Shown here: positions 54,842 through 63,990 of the stretch, piece by piece
Layout of the letters: each line of letters begins with the position of its first letter
How positions within the stretch are numbered: the first letter of the stretch is position 1
Assembly: GCA_023666645.1 (NCBI GenBank)
Contig: JAMPBP010000001.1
Span: 1,122,112-1,186,111 of the forward strand
DNA length: 64,000 bases
Direction of reading: 5' to 3'
From: Clostridiales bacterium
GTDB lineage: Bacteria > Bacteroidota > Bacteroidia > Bacteroidales > Muribaculaceae
Made by a program: the position numbers and the translations under genes
Notes under the pieces: generated by a model
Seen by the model: only the letters and a program-made list of their open reading frames with translations
Told to the model about the DNA's origin: nothing
Databases searched by the model: none

Positions 54842-55687
54842 ATGAAATCAAGAGATGAATTGATAGATGACCTACTGGAGCTCTCTTTTGCTGAGGATGT
54901 GGGCGACGGTGACCACACAACTCTAAGCACTATACCTGCTGATGCAATAGGTAAACAACGCCTCATTATAAAAGAGCCGGGCATACTTGCCGGTGTCGAG
55001 GTGGCTCGTAAAGTATTCGAGAAATTTGATCCGGAGTTGAAAATGACAGTCTTCATAAACGACGGTGCTGAAGTTCAACCAGGCGACGTGGCATTTATAG
55101 TAGAAGGAAAGGTGAGGTCGCTGTTGCAAACAGAACGCATAATGCTCAACATCATGCAACGTATGAGTGGCATAGCCACAATGACCCACAAATATCAGCA
55201 ACAACTTGCCGGACTGAATACCAAAGTTCTCGATACACGCAAAACCACGCCGGGCATGAGACTTCTTGAAAAGGAAGCTGTCAAGATAGGCGGTGGCGCC
55301 AACCATCGCATAGGCCTGTTCGATATGATACTTATCAAAGACAACCATGTTGACTTTGCCGGAGGTATTCCTCAGGCAGTATCGGCAGCCAAGAAATATC
55401 TGAAAGAGACAGGGCGTGACTTAAAAATAGAGCTTGAAGTGCGCAATACCGCCGAGATTGAACAAGCACTGGAAGCCGGTGTGGACCGCATCATGCTCGA
55501 CAATTTCACGCCCGAGCGAACAGCCGAGGCTGTCAAACTGATCAACGGACGTACTGAGATAGAGTCGTCGGGAGGTATTACGCTTGAGACACTCAGAGCC
55601 TATGGAGAGACCGGGGTCGACTACATATCAGTAGGAGCACTCACTCACTCGGTCAAAGGTCTGGACATGAGTTTCAAGGCCTGCTGA
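54842..55687 (+). CDS. nadC: Nicotinate-nucleotide pyrophosphorylase (carboxylating)
   Basis: This 281-aa quinolinate phosphoribosyltransferase makes nicotinate mononucleotide for NAD synthesis. Blocks are EDVGDGDHTTLST, TRKTTPGMRLLEKEAVKIGG (PRPP and quinolinate contacts), KDNHVDFAGG and the C-terminal SSGGITLETLRAYGETGVDYISVG. The 3' end overlaps the HAD gene on the other strand by 14 bp. nadA and nadB are not nearby. Confidence 0.96.
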   Translation: MKSRDELIDDLLELSFAEDVGDGDHTTLSTIPADAIGKQRLIIKEPGILAGVEVARKVFEKFDPELKMTVFINDGAEVQPGDVAFIVEGKVRSLLQTERIMLNIMQRMSGIATMTHKYQQQLAGLNTKVLDTRKTTPGMRLLEKEAVKIGGGANHRIGLFDMILIKDNHVDFAGGIPQAVSAAKKYLKETGRDLKIELEVRNTAEIEQALEAGVDRIMLDNFTPERTAEAVKLINGRTEIESSGGITLETLRAYGETGVDYISVGALTHSVKGLDMSFKAC

Positions 55688-56303
55688 CCGAAAGCATATC
55701 ATCAACACTGAAGCCCACGAAGTTCTCTATGACTTTGTGGGCTTTCCCTTTGAGAGAGGCAGCTGTATTGGTTGTGGCAAGACCAATTACAATCGCGCCC
55801 GACCGCATGCCGGCCTCCAGCCCTTGGAACGAATCCTCAAAGACATAACAATCCCTGATGTCACACCCCAGGAGACGCGCAGCCATAAGATACCCTTCGG
55901 GATCAGGCTTGGAGTGGGTTACCATTGACCCTGTAACCTCCGCATCAAACATTTCGCGTAATTGAGGGTGTTGCCTATAGAGATATGACATCTTCTTATC
56001 ATCACTACTGGTGAACAAAGCTATTTTTATTCCTCGTTCACGAAGTTTACTGAGAAATTCCAGCACACCGGGAAAAAATGGATACTCCATCGTTTGCTCG
56101 AAAGTATCGATCTTTTGGCTTATCTCGTCACGCACCTTTTGAGAATCAAAGAGTGTGAGTATATGTTTAAGTGTGGTTCCTTTTATTTTATGGGCAAACT
56201 CTTCGTCACAACCATACTCGCGACCGGTTGTCGCCCAAAACTTTGTATATGTCGACTCACTGTCAATGATTACACCATCAAGGTCAAATAATGCTGCTGC
56301 CAT
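55674..56303 (-). CDS. HAD-IA hydrolase, beta-phosphoglucomutase-like
   Basis: This 209-aa HAD hydrolase has a small helical cap. Motif I is ALFDLDGVIIDSESTY (nucleophile Asp8, acid-base Asp10), motif II ALFTSSDDKK, the lysine lies in HSKPDPEGYL and motif IV is CYVFEDSFQGLEAG. It resembles beta-phosphoglucomutases and sugar-phosphate phosphatases. The substrate is not determinable. Confidence 0.88.
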   Translation of the reverse strand: MAAALFDLDGVIIDSESTYTKFWATTGREYGCDEEFAHKIKGTTLKHILTLFDSQKVRDEISQKIDTFEQTMEYPFFPGVLEFLSKLRERGIKIALFTSSDDKKMSYLYRQHPQLREMFDAEVTGSMVTHSKPDPEGYLMAARLLGCDIRDCYVFEDSFQGLEAGMRSGAIVIGLATTNTAASLKGKAHKVIENFVGFSVDDMLSVSRP

Positions 56304-56381
56304 AATAAAATCTAAAAGAGGTTGCTGAATAAAACGCGAAATTACTAAAACTTTTTAAGGTTTAATTACATTATAAGTTAA

Positions 56382-57776
56382 ATGAATACAAATAATGACA
56401 TATCAAAACCCACCAAGGCAGCAGACACCGCGACATCGCTCGGCCACGATCCTATAGGTAAACTCCTTATAAAATATTCACTGCCAGCGATCATTGCGAG
56501 CGTTGCGACATCGCTCTACAACATCATTGACAGTATATTCATAGGGCAGGGGGTAGGAGCTATGGCAATATCGGGACTTGCAATCACATTCCCGCTCATG
56601 AACCTTGTCGCGGCATTCTGTATGCTTATCGCAGCAGGAGGCGCCACCATCTGTTCTATATTCATGGGAGAGCGTGACATGACCAGAGCTACCGATGTGG
56701 CCAACAATGTAATGACATTGTGCCTTATACATTCGGTTGTGTTTGGCGGCTTGTCATTGCTTTTTCTCGACGAGATTCTCTATTTTTTCGGAGCTACGGA
56801 AGATACGATATTCTATGCCCGTGAATTCATGCGCATCATACTTTATGGCACACCTATAAGTTTTGTGTTCATTGGGCTCAATCAACTCATGAGGGCTACA
56901 GGCTATCCCCGTAAAGCGATGATATCGGCATTGATATCGGTGGTGGTCAATGTGATTATGGCACCGCTCTTGATTTTCAAGTTTGGGCTTGGAATAAAAG
57001 GTGCGGCTATGGCAACTGTGTGTGGCCAGACAGTGGCATTCGTATGGGTTCTGTATCATTTTCTCAGCAAGAAAAGCTATGTCCATCTAAACTTCCGCAA
57101 TCGGTGGCTCACAGGCAATATCGCGTCCCGGATCTATGCCATAGGAATGTCACCATTTTTGATGAATGTATGTGCTTGTGTCGTAGTAATTTTTATCAAC
57201 AAGGCTCTTCTCGAGAGCGGAGGAGGGGATGGTAATCTCGCTATTGGTGCCTATGGTATAATCAACCGCACCTCGATGTTCTTTGTCATGATTGTATTTG
57301 GAGTGACACAGGGTATGCAACCTATACTCGGATTCAACTATGGCGCACGAAATCTTGACAGGGTAAAAATGACGCTTAAAAAGGGAATTATATTGGGAGT
57401 AATTATTACCTTTGCAGGGTGGCTGGTAACAGAATTGGCACCGACACAAGTGGGCAGGCTTTTTACTGTTGAGAACAACCTGCTTGCAATAGCCGACCGT
57501 GGATTCAGGATATACTTCATATTCTTTCCTGTCGTGGGTTGCCAGATTGTCATACAGAATTTCTTCCAATCAGTGGGAATGCCCAAGATTTCGATATTCC
57601 TGTCACTGACACGCCAACTCGTGTTCCTGCTACCGTTGCTACTGATTCTGCCTATCCATTATGGCATTGACGGGGTATGGGCAAGCATGTGTGCCAGCGA
57701 CTTCATCGCCTTTGCAGTATCGGTTGTGACCTTGATATATGAAAAGAAAAGAATGTCCAAAGTAATGATTCAATGA
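56382..57776 (+). CDS. MATE-family efflux transporter
   Basis: This 464-aa protein has 12 membrane segments in two homologous halves. It has the family start KLLIKYSLPAIIASVATSLYNIIDSIFIGQG and the central FVFIGLNQLMRATGYPRKAM. Such proteins export cations, drugs or metabolites with Na+ or H+. It overlaps the next gene as ATGA, so it may be co-translated with a flavoprotein. Confidence 0.92.
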   Translation: MNTNNDISKPTKAADTATSLGHDPIGKLLIKYSLPAIIASVATSLYNIIDSIFIGQGVGAMAISGLAITFPLMNLVAAFCMLIAAGGATICSIFMGERDMTRATDVANNVMTLCLIHSVVFGGLSLLFLDEILYFFGATEDTIFYAREFMRIILYGTPISFVFIGLNQLMRATGYPRKAMISALISVVVNVIMAPLLIFKFGLGIKGAAMATVCGQTVAFVWVLYHFLSKKSYVHLNFRNRWLTGNIASRIYAIGMSPFLMNVCACVVVIFINKALLESGGGDGNLAIGAYGIINRTSMFFVMIVFGVTQGMQPILGFNYGARNLDRVKMTLKKGIILGVIITFAGWLVTELAPTQVGRLFTVENNLLAIADRGFRIYFIFFPVVGCQIVIQNFFQSVGMPKISIFLSLTRQLVFLLPLLLILPIHYGIDGVWASMCASDFIAFAVSVVTLIYEKKRMSKVMIQ

Positions 57777-59350
57777 TTGACAAAATACAATTGAGACTTG
57801 ATCCTGAGACAGCATATACCCCTGATCGTCTATCGCGGGAGATAGGACGGCATTACAATAACGACAAGACACAGTCAATAACTGGATACCGCATCACCCG
57901 CCGGTCCATTGATGCACGCCAGCGCAGGGTAATGGTTAACCTCGCTGTAAATGTGTATATCGACCAACCTGTGCCAGATGGTCCTGAATATAACGACATT
58001 CTTTATCCTGATGTGCATGAGGCACAACCTGTCATCGTAGTCGGAGCTGGTCCGGCCGGACTGTTTGCAGCATTGCGGCTCATCGAACTTGGCCTAAGAC
58101 CCATAGTCTTGGAACGGGGGAAAGATGTTGACTCGCGCAGAATCGATATGGCACGTATCTCACGGGAAGGAGTGGTTGATCCTGATTCTAATTATTGCTT
58201 CGGTGAAGGTGGAGCAGGAGCCTACTCCGATGGCAAACTATATACCCGCAGCAAGAAACGAGGGCCTGTCGATAAAATACTTCAGGTGTTCCATTCCCAT
58301 GGAGCGAGCGACAACATACTGATTGACGTCCACCCACACATAGGTACAGATAAATTACCCGGGGTTATAAAATCCATGCGCGAACACATCATAGAACGTG
58401 GCGGTTCAGTAATTTTCGGGTCACGTGTAGATGGATTACTTGTAGATAACGGCAAGATAACCGGTGTCACGACAGCCGGTGGGGAACACTACAACGGACC
58501 GGTAATTCTCGCTACCGGACACTCCGCCCGCGATATCTATCATCTACTTGATGACAGCGGCATCAAGATAGAACCCAAAGGGATTGCCGTAGGAGTGAGA
58601 CTTGAGCACCCGCAGCATCTGATAGATTGTATACAATATCACAGCGAAAAGGGTAGGGGAAAATACTTGCCTCCTGCCGAGTATTCGATGCTCACACGCG
58701 TAGATGGACGTGGCGTGTATTCTTTCTGTATGTGTCCAGGTGGGTTCATCATTCCGGCTGCGAGTGCGCCTATGCAACAGGTAGTCAACGGCATGTCACC
58801 CTCCAACCGAGGCACACGATGGGCCAACTCGGGCATGGTCGTAGAGGTGCTACCCGAAGATCTTGAAGACTTTGACCAATATGGCAATCTTAAAGTCATG
58901 AAATTCCAGGAAAAGATAGAGGCCACATACTATCACGAAAGCGGTGACAGCCAGAACGCTCCAGCACAACGCATGGTAGACTTTGTAAACAGCCGATTGT
59001 CAAAGACGCTTCCTGACACCTCCTATGCTCCGGGGATTCATTCTGCGAGAGTAGACCTGTTGTTACCTCCGTTCATTGCTAAGCGTCTTCAGGATGGGAT
59101 GGCCGAATTTGGACGTAAATCACGTGGATTCCTGACCAACGAAGCTGTGCTCATAGGCTGTGAGACACGTACATCATCGCCAGTCAGAATACCTCGTGAT
59201 CCTGAAACATTGGAACATGTCGAAATCAACGGGCTATTTCCTTGTGGTGAAGGTGCGGGATATGCAGGAGGAATAGTATCGGCAGCAATCGACGGAGAGC
59301 GTTGTGCCCAAGCCGTAAGCGAATACCTCAGAGCCTGTCGCACAATGTAA
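57773..59350 (+). CDS. FAD-dependent dehydrogenase, COG2509-type
   Basis: This 525-aa flavoprotein has a short N-terminal domain (about 1-75, RLDPETAYTPDRLSREI) before the dinucleotide fold VIVVGAGPAGLFAALRLIE (about 83-101). It also has FGEGGAGAYSDGKLYTRSKK and the end block GLFPCGEGAGYAGGIVSAAIDG. The layout matches widespread uncharacterised FAD dehydrogenases. No reaction is assigned. The ATGA overlap with the MATE gene suggests a shared transcript. Confidence 0.88.
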   Translation: MIDKIQLRLDPETAYTPDRLSREIGRHYNNDKTQSITGYRITRRSIDARQRRVMVNLAVNVYIDQPVPDGPEYNDILYPDVHEAQPVIVVGAGPAGLFAALRLIELGLRPIVLERGKDVDSRRIDMARISREGVVDPDSNYCFGEGGAGAYSDGKLYTRSKKRGPVDKILQVFHSHGASDNILIDVHPHIGTDKLPGVIKSMREHIIERGGSVIFGSRVDGLLVDNGKITGVTTAGGEHYNGPVILATGHSARDIYHLLDDSGIKIEPKGIAVGVRLEHPQHLIDCIQYHSEKGRGKYLPPAEYSMLTRVDGRGVYSFCMCPGGFIIPAASAPMQQVVNGMSPSNRGTRWANSGMVVEVLPEDLEDFDQYGNLKVMKFQEKIEATYYHESGDSQNAPAQRMVDFVNSRLSKTLPDTSYAPGIHSARVDLLLPPFIAKRLQDGMAEFGRKSRGFLTNEAVLIGCETRTSSPVRIPRDPETLEHVEINGLFPCGEGAGYAGGIVSAAIDGERCAQAVSEYLRACRTM

Positions 59351-59354
59351 TCAA

Positions 59355-59936
59355 TCAAAAAGCTATGCCTATACGCAATGATGCATACTGGAGATCATGA
59401 AGCTTCCTAACTTGGCCGGTTTCCTCAACATGAACATCGTCAAGTTTTGTATAGCAATAGGATAGAATGATGTGACTACTGAATGTCTTACCACTTGCAA
59501 GCGTGACACCAACACCGATGGAAGCACAAGGCGACACCTGCCGAGGCAAATTGTCTATATTACTGAAAGAGACACCTACACGCGTTTCACCAAAACAAAG
59601 CTGAGGTTTAGAAGCAAAATCGGTGCGGAAAATAACATAAACCGGATATGATGTTGAATTGCTACTTACCATCGCATCGATTGAAGCTCCGACTCCAAGC
59701 ATTCTTATATAAGGCGCTGTGTAGCCAAAATATGCGTTAAGGTCAAGTGCCGACATGTCATTGCCGGTCATATCAATGAGACTGCCTATGTCAGCACCCC
59801 AAGCAAATCCCTTCACTGCTTTAGTACCGCTGGCTTCAACATCAGTAACAGGACCATACTCCTGGGCCGAGACTCCAAGTCCCAACGACATGAGAACCAT
59901 CAAAAGGAATGATTTGACTAAATACATCACAGTCAC
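59355..59936 (-). CDS. Small outer-membrane beta-barrel-like protein
   Basis: The 193-aa protein has a signal peptide ending GLGVSAQ. The body is alternating beta strands (YIRMLGVGASIDAMV, YVIFRTDFASKPQLCFGETR) and the protein ends in phenylalanine (SLRIGIAF), the usual signal for outer-membrane barrel assembly. No specific family is recognised. It overlaps the prmA stop by 4 nt. ATG 59927 is an alternative start. Confidence 0.7.
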   Translation of the reverse strand: MTVMYLVKSFLLMVLMSLGLGVSAQEYGPVTDVEASGTKAVKGFAWGADIGSLIDMTGNDMSALDLNAYFGYTAPYIRMLGVGASIDAMVSSNSTSYPVYVIFRTDFASKPQLCFGETRVGVSFSNIDNLPRQVSPCASIGVGVTLASGKTFSSHIILSYCYTKLDDVHVEETGQVRKLHDLQYASLRIGIAF

Positions 59937-60784
59937 CCGTTAATAAGTTCAAGACAACACCAATTGTTGAGCTCCCTGACCGAAACAGTAGAGAGCCCCA
60001 GCTCGGAGGCTCGAGATTCAAGCATGGGAACATCCTCCTTGTAAAAGCCGCTCAAGAACAAGTGGGCACCCGACTTGAGCACAGATGCATACTTATCCAA
60101 GTCTCCAAGAATAATGTTGCGGTTGATATTGGCAAGCATATAGTCCACTTTCTCCAATCCCGATAGCCTGGAAGCATCGCCAAGAAGCACACTGATTTCA
60201 GGATGATTGTTCAGAGCAACGTTTTCCACGGCATTGACATGAGCCATAGGATCGATCTCAATTGCAGTGACAGGGGAGGCACCTCTCATGGCAGCAAGCA
60301 AAGCGAGAATACCCGTGCCGGTTCCCATATCAAGCACACTCTTGCCGTTAAGGTCAAGCTCGAGCAAATGGCCAATTATCAATGAAGTTGTAGAATGGTG
60401 ACCTGTACCAAACGCCATTTTAGGATCAATTACTATATCATATTCACACTGAGGATACCCGGTATGAAACGAACTGTGGATAACACAACGGTTACCACCT
60501 ATGACTATAGGTTGAAAATAGTTTTTCTCCCATTCATGATTCCAGTCACGCCCTTCAACAAAAGTATCATCATATTTTAATGAAATTCCATCGATAGGGA
60601 ACTGCTCGATTAAAGAATCGAGTGACCCGCGATTGAACAATTCATTCTTCACATAAGCTGTGACACCATCATCGCCGGGCACAAAACTCTCATAACCTAT
60701 GTCACAAAGCATGGCTGCGATAATATCTGTTATTATCTCGCTACATGGAGTGGCCTTAACTTTCAGTTCTATATAGTCGTTCAT
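59933..60784 (-). CDS. prmA: Ribosomal protein L11 methyltransferase
   Basis: This 283-aa enzyme has an N-terminal substrate-binding domain and a SAM domain with VLDMGTGTGILALLAAMRG, DPKMAFGTGHHSTT and the NPPF-like motif replaced by MLANINRNIIL, as is normal for PrmA. It trimethylates lysines and the N-terminus of ribosomal protein L11. A minus-strand promoter lies at 60839-60870. Confidence 0.93.
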   Translation of the reverse strand: MNDYIELKVKATPCSEIITDIIAAMLCDIGYESFVPGDDGVTAYVKNELFNRGSLDSLIEQFPIDGISLKYDDTFVEGRDWNHEWEKNYFQPIVIGGNRCVIHSSFHTGYPQCEYDIVIDPKMAFGTGHHSTTSLIIGHLLELDLNGKSVLDMGTGTGILALLAAMRGASPVTAIEIDPMAHVNAVENVALNNHPEISVLLGDASRLSGLEKVDYMLANINRNIILGDLDKYASVLKSGAHLFLSGFYKEDVPMLESRASELGLSTVSVRELNNWCCLELING

Positions 60785-60838
60785 AACTAATGCTTTCTGA
60801 TTCTACAATATCAAGCTTATTCATAAACTTGGATATGC

Positions 60839-60870
60839 AAAGTTAAGATTTCCTTGGCACACCGACAAGA
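60839..60870 (-). promoter_or_regulatory. Promoter of prmA
   Basis: Minus strand: -33 CTTG (60870-60867), 20-bp spacer, -7 TAACTTTG (60846-60839), giving a leader of about 50 nt to the ATG at 60784. Confidence 0.7.
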
Positions 60871-60910
60871 TTTGGACGAGAACTCGCTAAAACAAATTGG
60901 ATTTTCCTGT

Positions 60911-60918
60911 ATCTTTGC
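60911..60918 (+). promoter_or_regulatory. -7 element before the HAD hydrolase gene
   Basis: TATCTTTG lies 66 bp before the ATG at 60985. No -33 box at the right distance was seen. Confidence 0.45.
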
Positions 60919-60984
60919 ATTGGAATCACTTCATCTGTACAAAGTGGTACCATGTTTTGAAACAACCATATGTGAAATAACGAA

Positions 60985-61623
60985 ATGAAGAATTATATTT
61001 TTGACTTTGACGGGACATTGATGGATACATCAGAGGTAATACTATCCACAATAAAGTCAACCGTAAAGGAATTGAAATTGCCCGAAAAAAGCGTTGATGA
61101 ATACAAATCCATAATAGGCATACGCACCGATGAAGCCGGCCGATATCTGTATCCCGAGCTTGATATCTCAAACAAGGATTTTGCACGGACTTTCCGAGCC
61201 AACTACGACCGTCTGAAACGGAATGCTCTTGAAAAAACATTTCCAGGAGTCATCGATACTCTTACAATTCTCAAAGCCAAAGGGCATAGTCTTGCAATAG
61301 CATCAAGTCGGCGACTGTCATCACTATATGATTATCTTGACGGATTGCATATAAGGGAATGGTTTGACATGGTAGTAGGAGCCGACAGTGTGACTAAGGG
61401 GAAACCCAATCCCGAGCCGGTGATCACCATTTTAAATGCGCTCGACTGGAATGCACATGACACACTCGTAGTGGGTGATGCCGATGTCGATATCATAATG
61501 GGAAATTCGGCCGGTTGCCACACATGTGCTGTGACCTACGGCAATGGAGCCGTATCATCACTCAAAGCTGCCCGCCCCACACATATAATCGATCATTTCA
61601 GTGACCTCCTAAATATCCCTTAA
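60985..61623 (+). CDS. HAD hydrolase, phosphoglycolate phosphatase-like
   Basis: This 212-aa HAD-IA protein has IFDFDGTLMDTSEV (Asp8, Asp10), IASSRRLSSLYDYL, the lysine in TKGKPNPEPV and VVGDADVDIIMGNSAG. It has a helical cap at about residues 20-85. It is most like Gph or pyrophosphatase PpaX. The substrate remains open. It stands alone between two minus-strand units. Confidence 0.88.
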   Translation: MKNYIFDFDGTLMDTSEVILSTIKSTVKELKLPEKSVDEYKSIIGIRTDEAGRYLYPELDISNKDFARTFRANYDRLKRNALEKTFPGVIDTLTILKAKGHSLAIASSRRLSSLYDYLDGLHIREWFDMVVGADSVTKGKPNPEPVITILNALDWNAHDTLVVGDADVDIIMGNSAGCHTCAVTYGNGAVSSLKAARPTHIIDHFSDLLNIP

Positions 61624-61705
61624 GGGCACTTATGCCACGAAGCAACAGGAGGATGAATGTGTATGGGAGGGGAGAGACGAGAAGCCATTTCTCTGACACA
61701 TAGCT

Positions 61706-62032
61706 CTATTGGCCTGCAGTTTTATCTGAAGAAAAGAAGCTTTTCACCGACCTGAACATAGTATATAAGCGTCGGGCATAACCGGCAAATGCAACACCAT
61801 ATGTGACATACGACATATACTTATTGATTTGAGAACCCCAAACCGTGTTTTCGCCCGATGTAGTAAATTGGGCCGTCGCTGAACGATAAACAATCGACAA
61901 CTGCTCCTTTATAAGATCTTGCTTTACCTTGTTGACGAGTCTTAAATGCTCCAGTTGTTCAAGGGAATACCCTTTCCAGTCATGATTACCTGAGCACAAT
62001 TCCTTGTTTAACTTATCGTTTTCCATAACCAA
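61706..62032 (-). CDS. Small conserved protein of the YtxH/holin-like group
   Basis: This 108-aa protein has no recognised domain. A charged helical half (GYSLEQLEHLRLVNKVKQDL) is followed by a hydrophobic, tyrosine-rich stretch (MSYVTYGVAFAGYARRLYTMF, about 70-92) that may touch the membrane. The start is ATG 62032 or 62026. It abuts the holin-like gene (gap 0), so the two are probably co-translated. Confidence 0.65.
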   Translation of the reverse strand: MVMENDKLNKELCSGNHDWKGYSLEQLEHLRLVNKVKQDLIKEQLSIVYRSATAQFTTSGENTVWGSQINKYMSYVTYGVAFAGYARRLYTMFRSVKSFFSSDKTAGQ

Positions 62033-62380
62033 TTATTTATGCGGAGGTTCAACAATGAGCTTAGATATAAAACGGGCTATGGGATCCATAATCACAAATC
62101 TCTTGGCTACGACAATTGCACAAAGCAAAATCAGATAGAAAGCAGCGATAATCATATAGGCCCATACAGGCTCCATGTAATTGGAAAGACAATGTCCCAC
62201 AGCCAATGCAATAAATGCGAGCATAGACAGCATTATCATGAATCCCACAAAGAGATACACGATGGCTCCGAGCAGCTTTGTCAATTTAACAGCAAGGACA
62301 AACCGGGCATCTTCCACCTTAAGGCGAAACAGCCGCTTTGCAAGCTTATAAAGCAATGAATAGTTATTGTTCTCTTCCAT
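62033..62380 (-). CDS. Holin-X-like two-helix membrane protein
   Basis: The 115-aa protein has two strong membrane segments (about 28-56 and 70-93) around a short loop, with basic cytoplasmic ends (LAKRLFRLKVEDARF, AKRFVIMDP). This fits the phage holin/Holin-X group that occurs in chromosomal stress operons and not only in phages. No phage gene is nearby. It lies downstream of two YtxH-like genes on the same strand. Confidence 0.72.
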   Translation of the reverse strand: MEENNNYSLLYKLAKRLFRLKVEDARFVLAVKLTKLLGAIVYLFVGFMIMLSMLAFIALAVGHCLSNYMEPVWAYMIIAAFYLILLCAIVVAKRFVIMDPIARFISKLIVEPPHK

Positions 62381-62485
62381 AAATAAATAATTATAAATAT
62401 TGTCACGTCCACAACGTCACGGACATTTTCCTTTATGATAGAAGCAGCATGGACTTAAGATGTCCCAATGAAGGGAAATGGGGTA

Positions 62486-62542
62486 GAAGATTGCAGGACA
62501 TCCTATCCACATAGGCTAAAATAAAGAGAGACTGCAATCTTC
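62486..62542 (-). terminator. Long hairpin downstream of the first YtxH gene
   Basis: Perfect 11-bp arms lie at 62486-62496 and 62532-62542, with an inner CCTAT/ATAGG stem (62502-62506, 62511-62515). There is no clear T tract. It could be a weak terminator or a processing/stability element between the YtxH gene and the holin-like genes. Confidence 0.4.
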
Positions 62543-62563
62543 CACCTGTATTAATTATGTCGG

Positions 62564-62782
62564 CTACTTCTTGGCCGCTTCTGTGATTTCAGCCTGGATT
62601 TCATCGACAAGGCGCTCCACTTCTATCTCGCCCTGCTTTTTTCCCAAGCCATACTTGCGGCACAGAGACTTGATATGGCCGCGCATATCCTCACCTGATT
62701 CAGGAGTAAATAACAGAGCAGCCCCGGCACCCACAATTGCACCGCCGAGAAACGCGAAAATAAGATTCTTATTGCAACACAT
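62564..62782 (-). CDS. YtxH domain protein, 72 aa
   Basis: This small protein has a glycine/alanine-rich hydrophobic N-terminus (FAFLGGAIVGAGAALLFTPESG) and a charged helical tail (KKQGEIEVERLVDEIQAEI), the YtxH pattern. YtxH proteins are membrane-anchored and stress-induced in other bacteria. The function is unknown. Together with the next gene upstream it is one of two YtxH copies here. Confidence 0.82.
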   Translation of the reverse strand: MCCNKNLIFAFLGGAIVGAGAALLFTPESGEDMRGHIKSLCRKYGLGKKQGEIEVERLVDEIQAEITEAAKK

Positions 62783-62885
62783 AGTTTCAAAATTTAATTA
62801 TCAAGATAGACGAGCCGTGTGTATACGACAGCCTACTTGAAGGTTAGACAAAAAATACTGGTCAACAATGGATGGAGCCCAAAGT

Positions 62886-63083
62886 TCAAGCCTTGATTTC
62901 GCGAGCGATCTCCTCGACAACGTCATCGAGATCATCATTAGACAATTTAATACCTTTACTGCGAAGATACTTTTTGATTTCAGCGCGTGTATCAGCTCCC
63001 GACTTAGGAGCAAACAACAAGCCTACAGCTGCTCCGGCAACTGCTCCGGCAACTACAGCGAGTGCAATGTTTAAACCTTTCAT
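62886..63083 (-). CDS. YtxH domain protein, 65 aa
   Basis: It has the same build as its neighbour: MKGLNIALAVVAGAVAGAAV, then LLFAPKSGADTRAEIKKYL and an acidic helical end. The start is ATG at 63083. A longer open frame adds 17 residues upstream that disrupt the N-terminal glycine-zipper and was rejected. It is 103 nt upstream of the second YtxH gene, so the pair may come from tandem duplication. Confidence 0.8.
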   Translation of the reverse strand: MKGLNIALAVVAGAVAGAAVGLLFAPKSGADTRAEIKKYLRSKGIKLSNDDLDDVVEEIAREIKA

Positions 63084-63249
63084 AGTTATTATTATTAGAT
63101 TAATGAATGAATCGTTTATTAGTGTAACAAACAATCAATAATAATGTTGAAAATCGAGATTGAAAAAATCTTAAGAGCAATATAAAAAATGATATGCAGG
63201 TACTTCAATAACCCATTCGTCAACATTCGACATAGCCCGGGAACGCCCA

Positions 63250-63271
63250 AAAAACAGCTAAAAAACAGCTA
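63250..63271 (+). repeat. Two tandem 11-bp units in the rpsP upstream region
   Basis: AAAAACAGCTA occurs twice head to tail (63250-63260, 63261-63271), 40 bp before the rpsP -33 box. The A-tract phasing of 11 bp could bend DNA upstream of the promoter, similar to an UP-like element. The rest of 63084-63310 shows no gene. Confidence 0.5.
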
Positions 63272-63310
63272 AAAAATTGCGATAAAAAGCCGCAAATAAG
63301 GGAGAAAAAG

Positions 63311-63341
63311 TTGTAAAATCCAACTGAATTGCGTAACTTTG
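63311..63341 (+). promoter_or_regulatory. Promoter of rpsP
   Basis: A -33 TTGT (63311-63314), a 19-bp spacer and a -7 TAACTTTG (63334-63341). The ATG follows at 63385. Confidence 0.8.
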
Positions 63342-63384
63342 CACCCGCTAATCGATACAAAACCAAAATAACAACTAATTAACA

Positions 63385-63924
63385 ATGGCAACAAAAATCA
63401 GATTACAGCGTCATGGTCGCAAGAACTATGCGTTTTATCCTATTGTAATCGCCGATAGCAGGGCACCACGAGATGGTAAGTTTATTGAAAGGATAGGTTC
63501 CTACAACCCGAACACTAATCCTGCTACAATAACATTGAATTTCGAACGGGCTTTGTATTGGGTTAACGTTGGTGCAGAACCCACCGACACAGTGCGTGCA
63601 ATCCTCTCACAGGAAGGCGTCCTCTTGATGAAACACCTTCAGGGTGGTGTAAAGAAGGGCGCATTTGATGAGGCCGAGGCTGAGCGTCGCTTCGCCGACT
63701 GGAAAGCCAAGAGACAGGCTAAGGTAGATGCGTTCAAGAGCTCTATGGCCAGCAAGAAAGAGCAGGCCGCCAAGCAACGCCTTGAGGAAGAGCAGGCAAA
63801 GAACCAGGCTAAAGCCGAGGCTGTAGCCAAGAAGATGGCCGAGATTGCAGCAGCCAAAGCAGCTGCAGAAGCTGAGGCAGCCGCCGCAGAAACTCCTGCT
63901 GAAGAAGCAGCTCCCGCTGAATAA
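63385..63924 (+). CDS. rpsP: 30S ribosomal protein S16 with extended C-terminus
   Basis: The first 80 residues or so are the S16 domain: [36 protein letters not shown] and the C-terminal [13 protein letters not shown]. The remaining 100 residues are a Lys/Ala/Glu-rich helical tail ([28 protein letters not shown]). E. coli S16 is 82 residues, and Bacteroidetes S16 proteins commonly have such a tail. It may reach other ribosomal or leader elements, but its role is unknown. It is transcribed alone, with a strong terminator. Confidence 0.97.
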   Translation: MATKIRLQRHGRKNYAFYPIVIADSRAPRDGKFIERIGSYNPNTNPATITLNFERALYWVNVGAEPTDTVRAILSQEGVLLMKHLQGGVKKGAFDEAEAERRFADWKAKRQAKVDAFKSSMASKKEQAAKQRLEEEQAKNQAKAEAVAKKMAEIAAAKAAAEAEAAAAETPAEEAAPAE

Positions 63925-63953
63925 TCGGCAGCACTCTATTACCGGAATCGAGT

Positions 63954-63990
63954 AGGAGGCGAACACTAATCAGAGGTGTTCGCCTCCTTT
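63954..63990 (+). terminator. Intrinsic terminator of rpsP
   Basis: Perfect 13-bp arms at 63954-63966 and 63976-63988, a 9-nt loop, and three T residues following. It lies 30 nt after the rpsP stop. Confidence 0.85.

Noticed and set aside
54769..55056. N-terminal extension of rlmH
   Set aside because: It runs antisense through nadC, and the ATG at 54768 gives the normal 157-residue RlmH.
61706..62380. Prophage remnant suggested by the holin-like protein
   Set aside because: No integrase, structural, lysis or packaging gene lies nearby, and holin-like proteins beside YtxH genes are common chromosomal neighbours.
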